A stretch of 64,000 nt of DNA from assembly GCA_964454545.1 (NCBI GenBank), contig CAYVTI010000007.1:1-64000 (forward strand). The letters are read 5' to 3'. The first letter of the stretch is position 1, and each line of letters starts with the position of its first letter. Below are positions 8,753 through 18,402 of the stretch, piece by piece. Below the pieces are notes generated by a model. It saw only the letters and a program-made list of their open reading frames with translations. It was not told where the DNA came from and ran no database searches. The stretch is from JABCZZ01 sp964454545 (GTDB lineage: Bacteria > Pseudomonadota > Alphaproteobacteria > Rickettsiales > JABCZZ01). The position numbers and the translations under genes are program-made.

Positions 8753-8852
8753 GCGCTGCGGAAAATGCAACCGGCTGTCTCAAAGGCCTTGTCTGTAGTC
8801 CCCGCTACGCATGGCGGCCTTTTTATTGCCGGACCGCATTTTCCGCTTGCGC
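8753..8852 (+). ncRNA. Candidate structured RNA: long nested hairpin
   Basis: Four nested perfect helices: GCGC 753-756/849-852, GCGGAAAATGC 758-768/836-846, CCGGC 771-775/828-832, AAAGGCC 782-788/816-822, with GTAG/CTAC inside (795-798/805-808). GGCCTTTTTATT on the plus strand resembles a terminator. It lies 37 bp before the DUF2232 start in a 366-bp divergent spacer (8523-8888) that otherwise shows only a weak possible -35 (TTGACG, 8684-8689). It could be a small RNA, a leader or a mobile palindrome. Confidence 0.4.
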
Positions 8853-8888
8853 GGAACCCACGTTATTTATAGGTCTACACTCTTAGTC

Positions 8889-9839
8889 ATGTTTACCATT
8901 TCCAAACTTCAGATATTTACCGTTGTCTGCGGCGTTCTGGCCGGTGCGGTTTTTGCGCTGTCCGCGTACAGCGCGGGCAGCGGCTTGCTGCTCATGTTCC
9001 TTCCGGTGATACCGGTAGCGATCATAGGTCTTTCCTTTTCCCCACGCTACAGTTTCACCGCCTCCCTCGTTGCCTGCTTGACTTCCAGCCTGCTTGTAGG
9101 AGCGGAATATGGGCTTTTCTACATCATACTGGTTGCGCTGCCATTACAGCATCTTATGCGCAGGCTGCTTTTATGGCGCGAAGGAGATAAAGGAGAGCGC
9201 CTGTGGTATCCCGTACTGCCGGTGCTGGCGGAAATCAGCGCTATGACCGCCGCCATGTTCATGATTTTTGCGATCCTGGCGGGTTATTCCGATCACGGCG
9301 ACCTGAAGACCCTGGTCGCGAATTCCTTTTCCGGCCAGCTTGACAGCCAGATGGATAATGCCGACCTAAAGTTCGCGCAATTCATGAAGCAGGTGGCAGG
9401 CGAATGGAGTTTTCTTATTTTTGCCTGCATGAGCTGGATGTGGGTGATGATGCTTTATGCCTTTACGGTGCTGGCTAGCATTTTTCTCAGGATGAATAAC
9501 ATTGCGCTTCGCGAGAGCCTTGCCATTTCGCCGGAAGGAATGCCGTTATGGGTGCCGGGTATTATCGCCATCAGCGTTCTTCTCGCCGCTTTCGGCCATG
9601 GCAATGACCGTTTCGCCGGTGAAGTGGTGTTTCTTATCATGCTGCTGCCCTACCTGCTTTCCGGCATCGCAAGCGTCCACCGCCTGACCGCTGCGTGGCG
9701 CAACCGCAGGCTATGGCTTGCCGTTTTTTATTTCTCCATGATGGCTATTCCCTGGATTCCGGTATTCCTGATTGCGAAAGGGCTGCATACCCAGATAGAG
9801 ACGCTTTTGAAAACGCACGCAAAGGCCAGTGAGGATTGA
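8889..9839 (+). CDS. DUF2232 family inner-membrane protein
   Basis: 316 aa from the ATG at 8889 (MFTISKLQIF); the reading frame is open 26 codons further upstream but that part runs into the hairpin element. There are about eight hydrophobic helices, and a polar loop around residues 150-175 (SFSGQLDSQMDNADLKFAQFMKQ). In alphaproteobacteria a DUF2232 gene sits within the rpsF-rpsR-rplI block, and this position after rpsR fits. Function unknown. secA follows after 50 bp. Confidence 0.8.
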   Translation: MFTISKLQIFTVVCGVLAGAVFALSAYSAGSGLLLMFLPVIPVAIIGLSFSPRYSFTASLVACLTSSLLVGAEYGLFYIILVALPLQHLMRRLLLWREGDKGERLWYPVLPVLAEISAMTAAMFMIFAILAGYSDHGDLKTLVANSFSGQLDSQMDNADLKFAQFMKQVAGEWSFLIFACMSWMWVMMLYAFTVLASIFLRMNNIALRESLAISPEGMPLWVPGIIAISVLLAAFGHGNDRFAGEVVFLIMLLPYLLSGIASVHRLTAAWRNRRLWLAVFYFSMMAIPWIPVFLIAKGLHTQIETLLKTHAKASED

Positions 9840-9889
9840 CATAACGAGCATTGACATAATGCTGCCTTACCCCTATCTCTTACGCCATT

Positions 9890-12570
9890 ATGATTGGAAA
9901 TCTAGCCAGAAAAATATTCGGAACCGCCAACGAGCGCTACGTATCTTCGCTTGGCAGCATCGTGCGTGCGGTCAATGCGCTTGAGCCGGAAGTGGGAAAA
10001 CTTTCCGATGAGGCGCTGCAGGCGCGTACCGCATGGCTCAAGGGACGGCTTCAGTCCGGCGAAACGCCGGATAAAATACTGCCGGATGCTTTCGCCACCG
10101 TGCGCGAGGCCTCGAAGCGCGTGCTCGGCATGCGCCATTTCGACGTGCAGCTTATCGGCGGCGTGGTGCTGCACCGGGGCATGATCGCCGAAATGCGCAC
10201 CGGCGAAGGCAAGACCCTGGTTGCGACGCTGGCCGTGTATCTTAACGCGCTTTCCGGCAAGGGCGTGCATGTGGTGACGGTCAACGACTACCTTGCCCGC
10301 CGCGATGCCGCGTGGATGGGGCGCATCTACCGGTTCCTGGGTCTCTCCGTCGGCGTCATCGTGCACGGCATGGATGATGACGAGCGCAAGGAGTCCTATA
10401 ACTGCGACATCATATACGCCACCAATAACGAGCTGGGATTCGACTATTTGCGCGACAACATGAAATACGCGGTGGAGCACATGGTGCAGCGCCCGTTCAA
10501 TTATGCCGTCGTCGACGAAGTGGACAGCATTCTCATCGACGAAGCGCGCACGCCGCTCATTATCTCCGGCCCGACAGAAGACAACTCCGATCTCTATACC
10601 CGGATAGACCGTCTCATTCCCAGGCTTGTGAAGGAAGACTACGAGAAGGACGAAAAGGCGAAAACGGTCGTCCTGAGCGAAGGGGGCGTGAAGCATATCG
10701 AGGAAATACTTGTAGATACCGGCTTGCTGCAGGCGGGGCGGGGGTTGTATGACATCGACAATGTCGCGCTCGTGCATCACGTCAACCAGGCCCTGCGCGC
10801 GCACCATATGTACCAGCGCGATGTCGACTATATCGTGAAAGACAACCTGGTCGTCATCATCGACGAATTCACCGGGCGCATGATGGAAGGGCGGCGCTAT
10901 TCCGAAGGCTTGCATCAGGCGCTTGAGGCGAAGGAGAAAGTCGAAATCCAGAATGAGAACCAGACGCTCGCCTCTATCCCAAGCTTGCGGGCATGACCGG
11001 AACGGCCATGACCGAAGCCAATGAATTCAGGGATATCTACAAGCTCGAAGTGGTGGAGATACCGACCAACCTCCCGGTCAAGCGCGGGGATTCGGATGAC
11101 GAGATTTACCGCACCGCGCAGGAAAAATACAAGGCGGTCATCGAGCAGATAAAGGATTGCCATGCGCGCAAGCAGCCGGTGCTCGTGGGTACGGTCAGCA
11201 TCGAAAAGTCCGAGTATCTTTCGGGCATGCTGAAGAAAGCGAAGATCCCGCATAACGTGCTCAATGCCCGCCACCATGACAAGGAAGCGCATATCGTGGC
11301 GCAGGCCGGGCGTTCCGGCGCGGTGACGATCGCCACCAACATGGCGNNNNNNNNNNTGGGCGGCAATCCGGACATGCGCGTTGCCGACGAACTGGGGCAG
11401 GATGTGGAAAGAACCTCCGCTACGGCGAAGAAAATATATGTGGAAGTGGAAAGCGAGAAAGCGGAAGTGCTTGCTGCGGGCGGGCTCTATGTCATCGGCA
11501 CCGAACGCCATGAAAGCCGCCGCATCGACAACCAGTTGCGCGGCCGTTCGGGACGCCAGGGCGACCCGGGAGCGTCGAAATTCTTCCTGTCGCTCGAAGA
11601 CGACCTGATGCGTATTTTTGGTTCGGAGCGTATTGACGGGCTGCTGCAGAAAATGGGGCTTAAGGAAGGCGAGGCGATTTTCCACCCGTGGATGAACAAG
11701 GCGATCGAAAAAGCCCAGCAGAAGGTGGAAGGCCGCAATTACGAAATCCGCAAGAACCTGCTCAAGTTCGACGATGTGATGAACGACCAGCGCAAGGTGA
11801 TCTATGAACAGCGCATTGAGATGATGACGGCGGAAAGCGTCACGGATACCATCGCCGCGATGCGTGCGGAGGTCGATGAAGAACTGGTGTCGAATTTTGT
11901 GCCCGATCGCTCCTATCCTGAGCAGTGGGATATAGAAGGGCTGGAAAAAGAAGTGTTCCGCATCTACGGGCTGCATCCCCCCGTCCATGAATGGGCAAAG
12001 GAAGAGGGTATCGCCGATGAAGAAATACTGGAACGGCTGCATAAAATCACGAATGAACAGATACAGCATAAAGTCGCCATGTACGGCCCGGAAATCATGC
12101 AGATAGCGGAGAAACGCCTGCTGTTGCAGACGCTGGATCAGTTATGGAAGGATCATCTCCTGTCGCTTGATCACCTGCGCCACGGCATACATCTGCGCTC
12201 CTACGGGCAGCGCGACGCGCTCACCGAATATAAACAGGAGGCTTTTTCCCTGTTTGAACAGTTGCTCTCGCAGCTGCGCGAACTGGTGACTTCCCGCATG
12301 GCGCATCTTGAAATCCAGACCGAGCGTCCTGTTCACTCCATTGCAGAAATCAGACGGATGCAGAAGATGCAGGAGAGCCGTCACGATCCGGCGATGGCGG
12401 ATAGGGAAGAGGGGGCAACGGAGCAAAGCCATGTGCCGGTGCGCACCCATGTGAAGCCGGAAGACCGTGACCCGAACAATCCCGAAAGCTGGGGCAAGGT
12501 GGCAAGAAATGATTCCTGCCCGTGCGGCTCAGGCAAGAAATATAAACATTGTCATGGCGCCCTTGTATAG
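9890..12570 (+). CDS. secA: SecA preprotein translocase ATPase (damaged in assembly)
   Basis: Motor of the Sec pathway. Walker A MRTGEGKT is at residues 102-109, DEVDSILIDEARTP at 209-222, and the C-terminal zinc motif DSCPCGSGKKYKHCHG is intact. Two defects are visible. First, after ENQTLAS the frame shifts near 10976: the conserved ITFQNYFR segment is missing and reading resumes as LYPKLAGMTGTA, consistent with a 28-nt deletion. Second, ten Ns at 11347-11356 replace the GRGTDIQ segment. Because SecA is essential, both are more likely assembly faults than a dead gene. odhB follows after 32 bp. Confidence 0.93.
11347..11356. other. Scaffold gap (10 Ns) inside secA
   Basis: The flanks ATNMA and LGGN bracket seven conserved residues in other SecA proteins, so the true gap is probably about 22 nt rather than 10. 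The placeholder happens to keep the reading frame. Confidence 0.95.
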
Positions 12571-12602
12571 GGTATGAGATATACAAAATATGGAGATGAT
12601 AT

Positions 12603-13808
12603 ATGGCACTTAAAGATATAATTGTTCCTGCGATGGGGGAATCCGTCTCCGAGGCGACCATATCCAAGTGGTTCAAAAAAGCAGGCGATTCGGTGAAGAT
12701 GGATGAGGCCGTCGCCGAAATCGAGACGGATAAAGTCACGCTTGAAGTCAATTCTCCGGCCAGCGGCGTGCTCAAGGAAATTATTGCCAAGGAAGGCAGC
12801 ACCGTGCAGGTGGGAGCGCTCATCGGCAGGGTTGAAGAAGGCGCTGTAGCGACGGGTGTCAGCAGTCAGGTGTCAGATGTCAAGCAGCAACCGGTGCCGG
12901 AAAAGCAACCGGAGAAACAAGCAGAAACCCGAATCCTGAGACCTGAAGCCTTACCCGAAAAGTCAGGTCCCGCTGCGCGGAAAATCGCCGATGAAGCGGG
13001 TATTAATCTTGCGAATGTTCAGGGAACCGGCAAGGACGGGCGCGCGACCAAGGGCGATGTCCTGGCGTATGCTGCCGCTCCCCAGCCTCAGAGAACCTCT
13101 GCTCCCGCAGGCAGGGAAGAGCGCGTGAAAATGACCAAGCTGCGCCAGACTATAGCCAAGCGCCTGAAGGATTCGCAGAATACGGCGGCCATTCTTACCA
13201 CCTTCAACGAAATTGACATGAGCAATGTCATTGCGCTGCGCAATGAGTACAAGGAAGCCTTCGAGAAAAAATATGGCGCCCGGCTTGGCTTCATGTCTTT
13301 CTTCGTCAAGGCGGCCGTGGCTGCGCTCAAGGAAGTTCCGGAAGTCAACGCCAGCATCGAAGGCGATGAGATCGTCTATAAACGGTATTACGATATCGGC
13401 GTTGCCGTCGGTGGCGCGCAGGGACTGGTCGTGCCCGTAGTGCGTAATGCCGATGAGCTTTCCATCGCCGAGATTGAAGCGGAAATCGCGCGCCTTGCTC
13501 AGAAAGCCAAGGATGGCACTCTCGCCATGAGCGACATGGCGGGCGGCACGTTCACCGTGAGCAACGGTGGCGTATACGGCTCGCTGCTTTCCACTCCCAT
13601 CATCAACCCGCCGCAGTCGGCCATTCTCGGCATGCATAAGACCGAAGAACGCCCGATCGCGGTGAAAGGCCAGGTGATCATCCATCCGATGATGTATGTG
13701 GCGCTTTCCTATGATCACCGCATCATTGACGGTCGCGAGTCGGTTACCTTCCTTGTCAAGATCAAGGAAGCCGTGGAAGATCCGCGCAGGCTGCTGCTGG
13801 GGGTTTAG
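12603..13808 (+). CDS. odhB: 2-oxoglutarate dehydrogenase E2, dihydrolipoyl succinyltransferase
   Basis: 401 aa. One lipoyl domain (ETDKVTLEV, lipoyl-lysine 44), an E3/E1-binding domain (SGPAARKIADEAGI), and the catalytic domain ending in SYDHRIIDGRESV, with active-site His 372 and Asp 376. The enzyme transfers succinyl from lipoamide to CoA in the TCA cycle. The linker between the first two domains (residues about 85-118) is encoded by a heptamer-period repeat. The gene stands next to secA, away from mdh-sucCD and with no sucA in the window. Confidence 0.95.
   Translation: MALKDIIVPAMGESVSEATISKWFKKAGDSVKMDEAVAEIETDKVTLEVNSPASGVLKEIIAKEGSTVQVGALIGRVEEGAVATGVSSQVSDVKQQPVPEKQPEKQAETRILRPEALPEKSGPAARKIADEAGINLANVQGTGKDGRATKGDVLAYAAAPQPQRTSAPAGREERVKMTKLRQTIAKRLKDSQNTAAILTTFNEIDMSNVIALRNEYKEAFEKKYGARLGFMSFFVKAAVAALKEVPEVNASIEGDEIVYKRYYDIGVAVGGAQGLVVPVVRNADELSIAEIEAEIARLAQKAKDGTLAMSDMAGGTFTVSNGGVYGSLLSTPIINPPQSAILGMHKTEERPIAVKGQVIIHPMMYVALSYDHRIIDGRESVTFLVKIKEAVEDPRRLLLGV
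12854..12956. repeat. Heptamer-period element C, in frame within odhB linker
   Basis: ggtgtca/gcagtca/ggtgtca/gatgtca heptads on the left are loosely mirrored by cctgag/acctgaa units on the right. The element is translated into the Gln/Pro/Glu-rich inter-domain linker of the E2 protein, where extra residues are tolerated. Weaker symmetry than elements A, B or H. Confidence 0.5.
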
Positions 13809-13830
13809 AGCCTAACCAAAGGAGGGATAT

Positions 13831-14388
13831 ATGCTGCTGAACCGAAAATACCTTATACTTGCCATGGTATTGCAGTTCTTCCCTGCATCCCTTTATGCTC
13901 AGCCTGTTATACCCGTAGGGTCTGAAGAAAAGAATCCGGTTCTTGCGGGGCGTCCAAGTAAGAAACCAGAGGAATTGTATTATTCATTGCAGGTGAAGGG
14001 GGCGGAAAATGCGGGGATACTGCCTGATGACATAACTCAAATAGAGACGATTTCAGATACCCTGTCATCTTATATGGAAAGTGCATTCGTGGGAGCAGCG
14101 GCGGCAGGAAACTTGTCATCATTTGCCGGCGACACTTCCCAGAAAAAATTATTTTCCGGCCTGCCTTCTCCGGCCGATACCGGACTGAAAAAGCTTGATC
14201 CGCCCATTTATGCCGCCTTTTCTGACAGAAACATGGTAGGCGGAAAGGCGATAGTGCTATGCGCAAGCGCGCGGCGGCTTTCCAATACTGCATATGCAAA
14301 ATCAGGGATATTAAAGATTTCCGCCGCGCAGTGGGTCAAGGAAGGAAAAGATGTCAGGCTCGTTTTCTACGTCGAACCTGTACAATGA
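13831..14388 (+). CDS. Exported protein, unknown
   Basis: 185 aa with a clear signal peptide (about residues 1-23, ending LYAQP) and a strong AAGGAGG binding site. The mature part starts with a flexible Pro/Lys region, and the C-terminal half resembles a compact periplasmic domain (KAIVLCASARRLSNT, VRLVFYVEPVQ). No family recognised. Its stop overlaps the MFS start as ATGA, so the two genes are translationally coupled. Confidence 0.65.
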   Translation: MLLNRKYLILAMVLQFFPASLYAQPVIPVGSEEKNPVLAGRPSKKPEELYYSLQVKGAENAGILPDDITQIETISDTLSSYMESAFVGAAAAGNLSSFAGDTSQKKLFSGLPSPADTGLKKLDPPIYAAFSDRNMVGGKAIVLCASARRLSNTAYAKSGILKISAAQWVKEGKDVRLVFYVEPVQ

Positions 14389-15551
14389 CTGGAAAACGCC
14401 AGGCCTTCCGTTTCGTATTCATCATCGGCATCATGAGTCTGTTTGCCGATTGCACCTATGAAGGCTCACGCAGCATTGTTGGCCCTTATCTCGCCACTTT
14501 CGGCGCAAGCGGCTTCATCGTAGGTATCGTCGCCGGGGGAGGAGAGTTGCTGGGCTATGTTCTGCGCATGGCGTCAGGCTACCTTGCTGAAAAAACAGGT
14601 AAATTCTGGCCGATCACGATTTTGGGCTATATCATCCAGATGCTGTCTGTTCCCTTGCTGGCGCTCGCCGGAAGCTGGCAGGCGGCGGCGCTCCTTATCG
14701 TCGCCGAACGTATCGGCAGGGCGATGCGCAATCCGCCGCGGGATGTCATGTTGTCCCACGCCGGGAATATACTGGGCCAGGGGTGGGTGTTCGGCCTGCA
14801 TGAGGCGCTTGATCAGCTGGGAGCCATGATCGGGCCGCTTGCGGTCGCTATGGTGCTTGCCGGGCACGGTGATTATAAGACCGCTTTTCTCATGCTGCTT
14901 TTCCCGGCGCTGCTTACGCTTGCTGTCCTTAGCGTTGCGCGTATCCTTTATCCTGCGCCGGAGCATATGGAAGCGCATGCGCCGGAAGCCAATCTCGATA
15001 CAGGCAATCTTCCGAAAGCGTTCTGGATATACCTTGCCGGCGCTGCGCTGGTGGCAGCGGGCTTTCCGGATTTCTCGCTGATGTCGTTCCATTTCGGGAA
15101 AGCGGATGCGGTGCCTGCGACATGGATTCCCATCTTCTACGCGGTTGCGATGGGTACAAGCGGCCTGGGGTCGCTTGTGTTCGGCAGGCTGTTTGATCGT
15201 AAAGGCATCGCGGTGTTGATCCCGTTGACTCTTATCACCACATTATTCGTGCCGCTGGTTTTTTTAGGCGGGTTCTGGGCGGCGTTTGCAGGTTCTGCGC
15301 TCTGGGGATTGGGCATGGGCGTCCATGAATCGATAATCCCGGCGGCGGTCGCGTCAATGGTACCCACGCAGCGACGCGCATCCGCCTACGGCATATTCAC
15401 GGCTGCCTATGGCGTGGCATGGTTTCTGGGTAGCGCCGTCATCGGCCTGTGTTACGATATTTCGCTCCCTCTCGTGGTCGTATTCTCGCTCGTGGCTGAA
15501 ATAGCGGCAGTGCCTTTCTTTTTCCTGCTTAAGAAGCGTATTACGCGATAG
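14385..15551 (+). CDS. Major facilitator superfamily transporter
   Basis: 388 aa from ATG 14385, coupled to the upstream exported-protein gene by ATGA. About 11-12 hydrophobic helices. Features include an acidic and aromatic first-helix end (SLFADCTYEGSRSIVGPYL), the loop 2-3 segment GYLAEKTGKFWP and, in the second half, FGRLFDRKGIAVL, both in the place of the MFS G-x-x-x-D-R-x-G-R motif. RAMRNPPRDVMLS resembles a group of MFS proteins of unknown substrate. The last 11 bp overlap the convergent kdsB. Confidence 0.85.
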   Translation: MTGKRQAFRFVFIIGIMSLFADCTYEGSRSIVGPYLATFGASGFIVGIVAGGGELLGYVLRMASGYLAEKTGKFWPITILGYIIQMLSVPLLALAGSWQAAALLIVAERIGRAMRNPPRDVMLSHAGNILGQGWVFGLHEALDQLGAMIGPLAVAMVLAGHGDYKTAFLMLLFPALLTLAVLSVARILYPAPEHMEAHAPEANLDTGNLPKAFWIYLAGAALVAAGFPDFSLMSFHFGKADAVPATWIPIFYAVAMGTSGLGSLVFGRLFDRKGIAVLIPLTLITTLFVPLVFLGGFWAAFAGSALWGLGMGVHESIIPAAVASMVPTQRRASAYGIFTAAYGVAWFLGSAVIGLCYDISLPLVVVFSLVAEIAAVPFFFLLKKRITR

Positions 15552-16272
15552 AAAGCAATTCTCTTGCCCGCTGCAGATGTTCGGCTGTGTCCACCCCAAG
15601 CGGCACGGTATCGACGATGGCAACGCCGATTTTCATGCCAGCTTCGATGGCTCGCAATTGCTCCAGCTTCTCACGCAGCTCCAGAGGGCTTGGCGGAAGG
15701 CTTACGAAGCGTTCAAGCGCTTTACGCCTGTAGACATAAATCCCGATGTGGTGATAAAGAGGGCCAGCGCCATAGGGGGTAGTGGATCTGGTAAAGTAAA
15801 GTGCAATTGCAGTACTTTTCTCAGAGAAAGACAGGATGGGTTTCACTACGGACGGGTCAACCTTCTCCTGTTCCAACTTTATCTCGCAGGCAAGCGTTGC
15901 AATGTCTACGGTCTTGTCTTCCAGCGGTTTAAGCACCGCCTTGATGACCTGTGGATCAATCGTCGGCACGTCACCCTGCACATTGACGATGATGTCATAT
16001 TTCCCCTGCGGATCGATTTTTTCCAGCGCCTCATAAACGCGGTCAGAGCCGGAGGTATGATCCCCGCGCGTCATCACCGCTTCGCCTCCTGCGCTTTTAA
16101 CCGCATCTGCAATCCGCTTGTCGTCGCAGGCGACATAAGCCTTGCCTATTCCGCTCGCTACCGCTTGCCGCCACACATGCACGATCATGGGGGTGCCGTG
16201 GATGTCGGCAAGCGGCTTTCCGGGAAGGCGTGTTGCCTGCATGCGCGCCGGGATAATAATGACAGGATTCAT
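15541..16272 (-). CDS. kdsB: 3-deoxy-manno-octulosonate cytidylyltransferase
   Basis: 243 aa. Activates Kdo to CMP-Kdo for lipid A-core assembly, so the organism should make Kdo-containing LPS. Motifs: IIIPARMQATRLPGKPLADI (nucleotide binding), HTSGSDRVYEA, VNVQGDVPTIDP (Mg2+/CTP), and the C-terminal VDTVPLGVDTAEHLQRARELL. Full length. The end overlaps the MFS gene tail to tail; the start is divergent from the cytochrome c gene. Confidence 0.95.
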   Translation of the reverse strand: MNPVIIIPARMQATRLPGKPLADIHGTPMIVHVWRQAVASGIGKAYVACDDKRIADAVKSAGGEAVMTRGDHTSGSDRVYEALEKIDPQGKYDIIVNVQGDVPTIDPQVIKAVLKPLEDKTVDIATLACEIKLEQEKVDPSVVKPILSFSEKSTAIALYFTRSTTPYGAGPLYHHIGIYVYRRKALERFVSLPPSPLELREKLEQLRAIEAGMKIGVAIVDTVPLGVDTAEHLQRARELLSIA

Positions 16273-16350
16273 GCCGATATACTATTGAACAATCCAATAA
16301 GTGCAATTATAAACGAATTGTGGGGTTATAACTATCTTTAAGAGAAAATC

Positions 16351-16932
16351 ATGCAGAATAAGGGATTGGGTTGTCTACTGACTCAGGTTGCGGGGGCAGT
16401 GGTGCTTGCTGTGCTTGTGACCGGGGCAATTATAAAATTCTCGGATGTGTTTTATGGAAAACCTGAAGATGGCGCGCGCGGTTACACCGTGGATATTGCC
16501 GGGACTCCCGCCGCCGCGCCGACTACCGCCGTTTCTTCCGGGGGCGCTGCAACGGCATCTGGTAAGCCGGTGGATATAGCGCTTTATCTTGCGAAAGCCG
16601 ATCTGAAACTGGGCGAGCAGCTTATCAAGCGCTGCCAGGCCTGCCATAACTTCGCTAAAGGCGGTCCGAATGGCGTGGGGCCCAACCAGTATGGCCTGGT
16701 AGGCCGCAAGACGGCTTCAGTAACCGGGTTCGATTATTCGGATGCGATGAAGAAAAAAGGCGGCACATGGACGTTCCAGGCATTGTCAGATTTCCTGACC
16801 TCCCCGAAAAATATCGTGCCGGGCACCAAAATGGGATTTGCGGGCTTTGCGCGGCCTGAGGAACGCGCGGCGGTCATCGCCTATATCAATAAGAATTTCA
16901 GTGACAAACCTCTTGCGTTACCGGACAAATAG
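16351..16932 (+). CDS. Membrane-anchored cytochrome c
   Basis: 193 aa. An N-terminal hydrophobic anchor (residues 8-29), a Pro/Ala/Thr/Ser-rich periplasmic linker (50-75), then a class I cytochrome c domain with heme site CQACH (95-99) and axial Met 161 in PGTKMGFAG. It resembles the membrane-bound cytochrome c552/CycM type that shuttles electrons from the bc1 complex to terminal oxidases; the exact partner is inferred. Its TAG stop overlaps a GTG of the next frame, but the NfeD start is probably downstream. Confidence 0.9.
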   Translation: MQNKGLGCLLTQVAGAVVLAVLVTGAIIKFSDVFYGKPEDGARGYTVDIAGTPAAAPTTAVSSGGAATASGKPVDIALYLAKADLKLGEQLIKRCQACHNFAKGGPNGVGPNQYGLVGRKTASVTGFDYSDAMKKKGGTWTFQALSDFLTSPKNIVPGTKMGFAGFARPEERAAVIAYINKNFSDKPLALPDK

Positions 16933-16958
16933 TGCCATCTGATGAAGGGAGGCAGGCT

Positions 16959-17429
16959 ATGGAAACGTTATTAAACAACCAGGCATATCTGTGGCTGACA
17001 TTCGGCGCGCTGCTTGTTCTGTTTGAGGCCGTGACTGCGCCGGGGCTTGGCATATTCCTGGGCGGGCTGGGCGCCATCTGCACGGGTATCATCATAGAAT
17101 CCGGACTGGTTCCTGCCGATGCGACGCCTTTGCAATTTGCCTGTTTCTTCGGATTTACGACCATCTGGGCGATTGCCCTGTGGCGGCCTCTGCTGAAATT
17201 CCGCGCCGGAAAAGGCAAAGGCAGCGCAGGCTTTAATATCATGGTAGGTGAAACCGCCACTGTTGGCGAGCGCGGGTTGAGGCGCGGCGAGATGGGGCAG
17301 GTGCTCTGGTCGGGAACGGTGATGAACGCGGAGATTGACGACGCTGCAAAAGCGGATTTCCTGCCTGCCGGTTCGCATGTGATTATCAAATCAGTTTCGG
17401 GCAACATACTCAGAGTGGAACCTAAATAA
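16959..17429 (+). CDS. NfeD-like membrane protein
   Basis: 156 aa from ATG 16959, chosen because of the GGGAGG at about 16948-16953. Two to three hydrophobic helices are followed by a C-terminal OB-fold (VGETATVGERGLRRGEMGQVLWSGTVMNAE...VIIKSVSGNILRVEPK). Short NfeD proteins are encoded next to SPFH/stomatin genes and act with them at the membrane, and that is the arrangement here (10 bp to the next gene). Confidence 0.88.
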   Translation: METLLNNQAYLWLTFGALLVLFEAVTAPGLGIFLGGLGAICTGIIIESGLVPADATPLQFACFFGFTTIWAIALWRPLLKFRAGKGKGSAGFNIMVGETATVGERGLRRGEMGQVLWSGTVMNAEIDDAAKADFLPAGSHVIIKSVSGNILRVEPK

Positions 17430-17439
17430 GGGGATTTTT

Positions 17440-18384
17440 ATGAGCTTTATAACCTTTCTTGCGCTCGCCTTTACATTTCTCGTGGTGGTGACCATATTCA
17501 AAGGTGTGCGCATTGTGCCGCAGCAATCGGTATGGATCGTCGAGAAACTTGGAAAATTCGACCGCGCTCTTGAGCCGGGGCTTAATTTCCTCATTCCCTA
17601 TATTGAAACCGTCGCCTATAAGCATTCCCTCAAGGAATATGCAATGGATGTGCAGGAGCAGACCGCTATCACGCGCGACAACGTGACCCTCGTGATCGAC
17701 GGGCTGATTTACCTTAAGATAATGGATCCGGTGCATGCTTCCTACGGCGTGAGCAACCCGGTGTTCGCCGTAACCCAGCTTGCCCAGACCACGATGCGCT
17801 CGGAAATCGGCAAGCTCACGATGGAAGCGGCGTTTGAGGAAAGGGAGCGGCTCAACACCAACATTGTGACCGCGATTAACCAGGCGGCGCAGAGCTGGGG
17901 CATCCAGTGCATGCGCTATGAGATCCGCAACATCACCCCGCCCGCAAGCGTGCTCAAAGCGATGGAAATGCAGGTTTCCGCCGATCGCCAGAAACGCGCG
18001 GTCATTCTGGAATCCGAAGGCAAGCGCCAGTCGCAGATCAACGTGGCGGAAGGCGAGAAACAACAGGTGGTGCTGCGCTCCGAAGCGGCGCAGATTGATC
18101 AGATAAACCGTGCGAAAGGTGAAGCGGAAGCGCTGCTTACGGTTGCGGAGGCAACCGCCGGAAGCATCCGGAAAGTCGCTGCGGCGATCAATGAGCCGGG
18201 CGGCCGCGAGGCGATTGAGCTCAAGGTAGCGGAACAGTTCGTTGATGCGTTCAGGAATCTGGCAAGGGTCAACAATACCATCCTGCTGCCCAGCAACCTG
18301 AATGATCCCGGCTCCATGATCGCGCAGGCGCTCGGCGTATTTGATACGGTGCGCAAGAACAGGGCATCGGCGGGAGATAAGTAA
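17440..18384 (+). CDS. SPFH/stomatin-family membrane protein (QmcA-like)
   Basis: 314 aa. An N-terminal membrane segment (residues 4-22), then the SPFH domain (VPQQSVWIVEKLGKFDRALEPGLNFLIPYIE), ending in a helical region with RAVILESEGKRQSQINVAEGEKQQ and the typical C-terminal turn NTILLPSNLNDP. Forms large membrane-associated rings linked to FtsH and membrane quality control in E. coli. Pairs with the upstream NfeD gene in one operon with AAGGGGA before the start. Confidence 0.93.
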   Translation: MSFITFLALAFTFLVVVTIFKGVRIVPQQSVWIVEKLGKFDRALEPGLNFLIPYIETVAYKHSLKEYAMDVQEQTAITRDNVTLVIDGLIYLKIMDPVHASYGVSNPVFAVTQLAQTTMRSEIGKLTMEAAFEERERLNTNIVTAINQAAQSWGIQCMRYEIRNITPPASVLKAMEMQVSADRQKRAVILESEGKRQSQINVAEGEKQQVVLRSEAAQIDQINRAKGEAEALLTVAEATAGSIRKVAAAINEPGGREAIELKVAEQFVDAFRNLARVNNTILLPSNLNDPGSMIAQALGVFDTVRKNRASAGDK

Positions 18385-18402
18385 GCCGTTTGATAATGAT
18401 GA

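Noticed and set aside
9902..10915. A 337-codon open frame antisense to secA
   Set aside because: Shadow of the secA frame; His/Val-rich without domain features.
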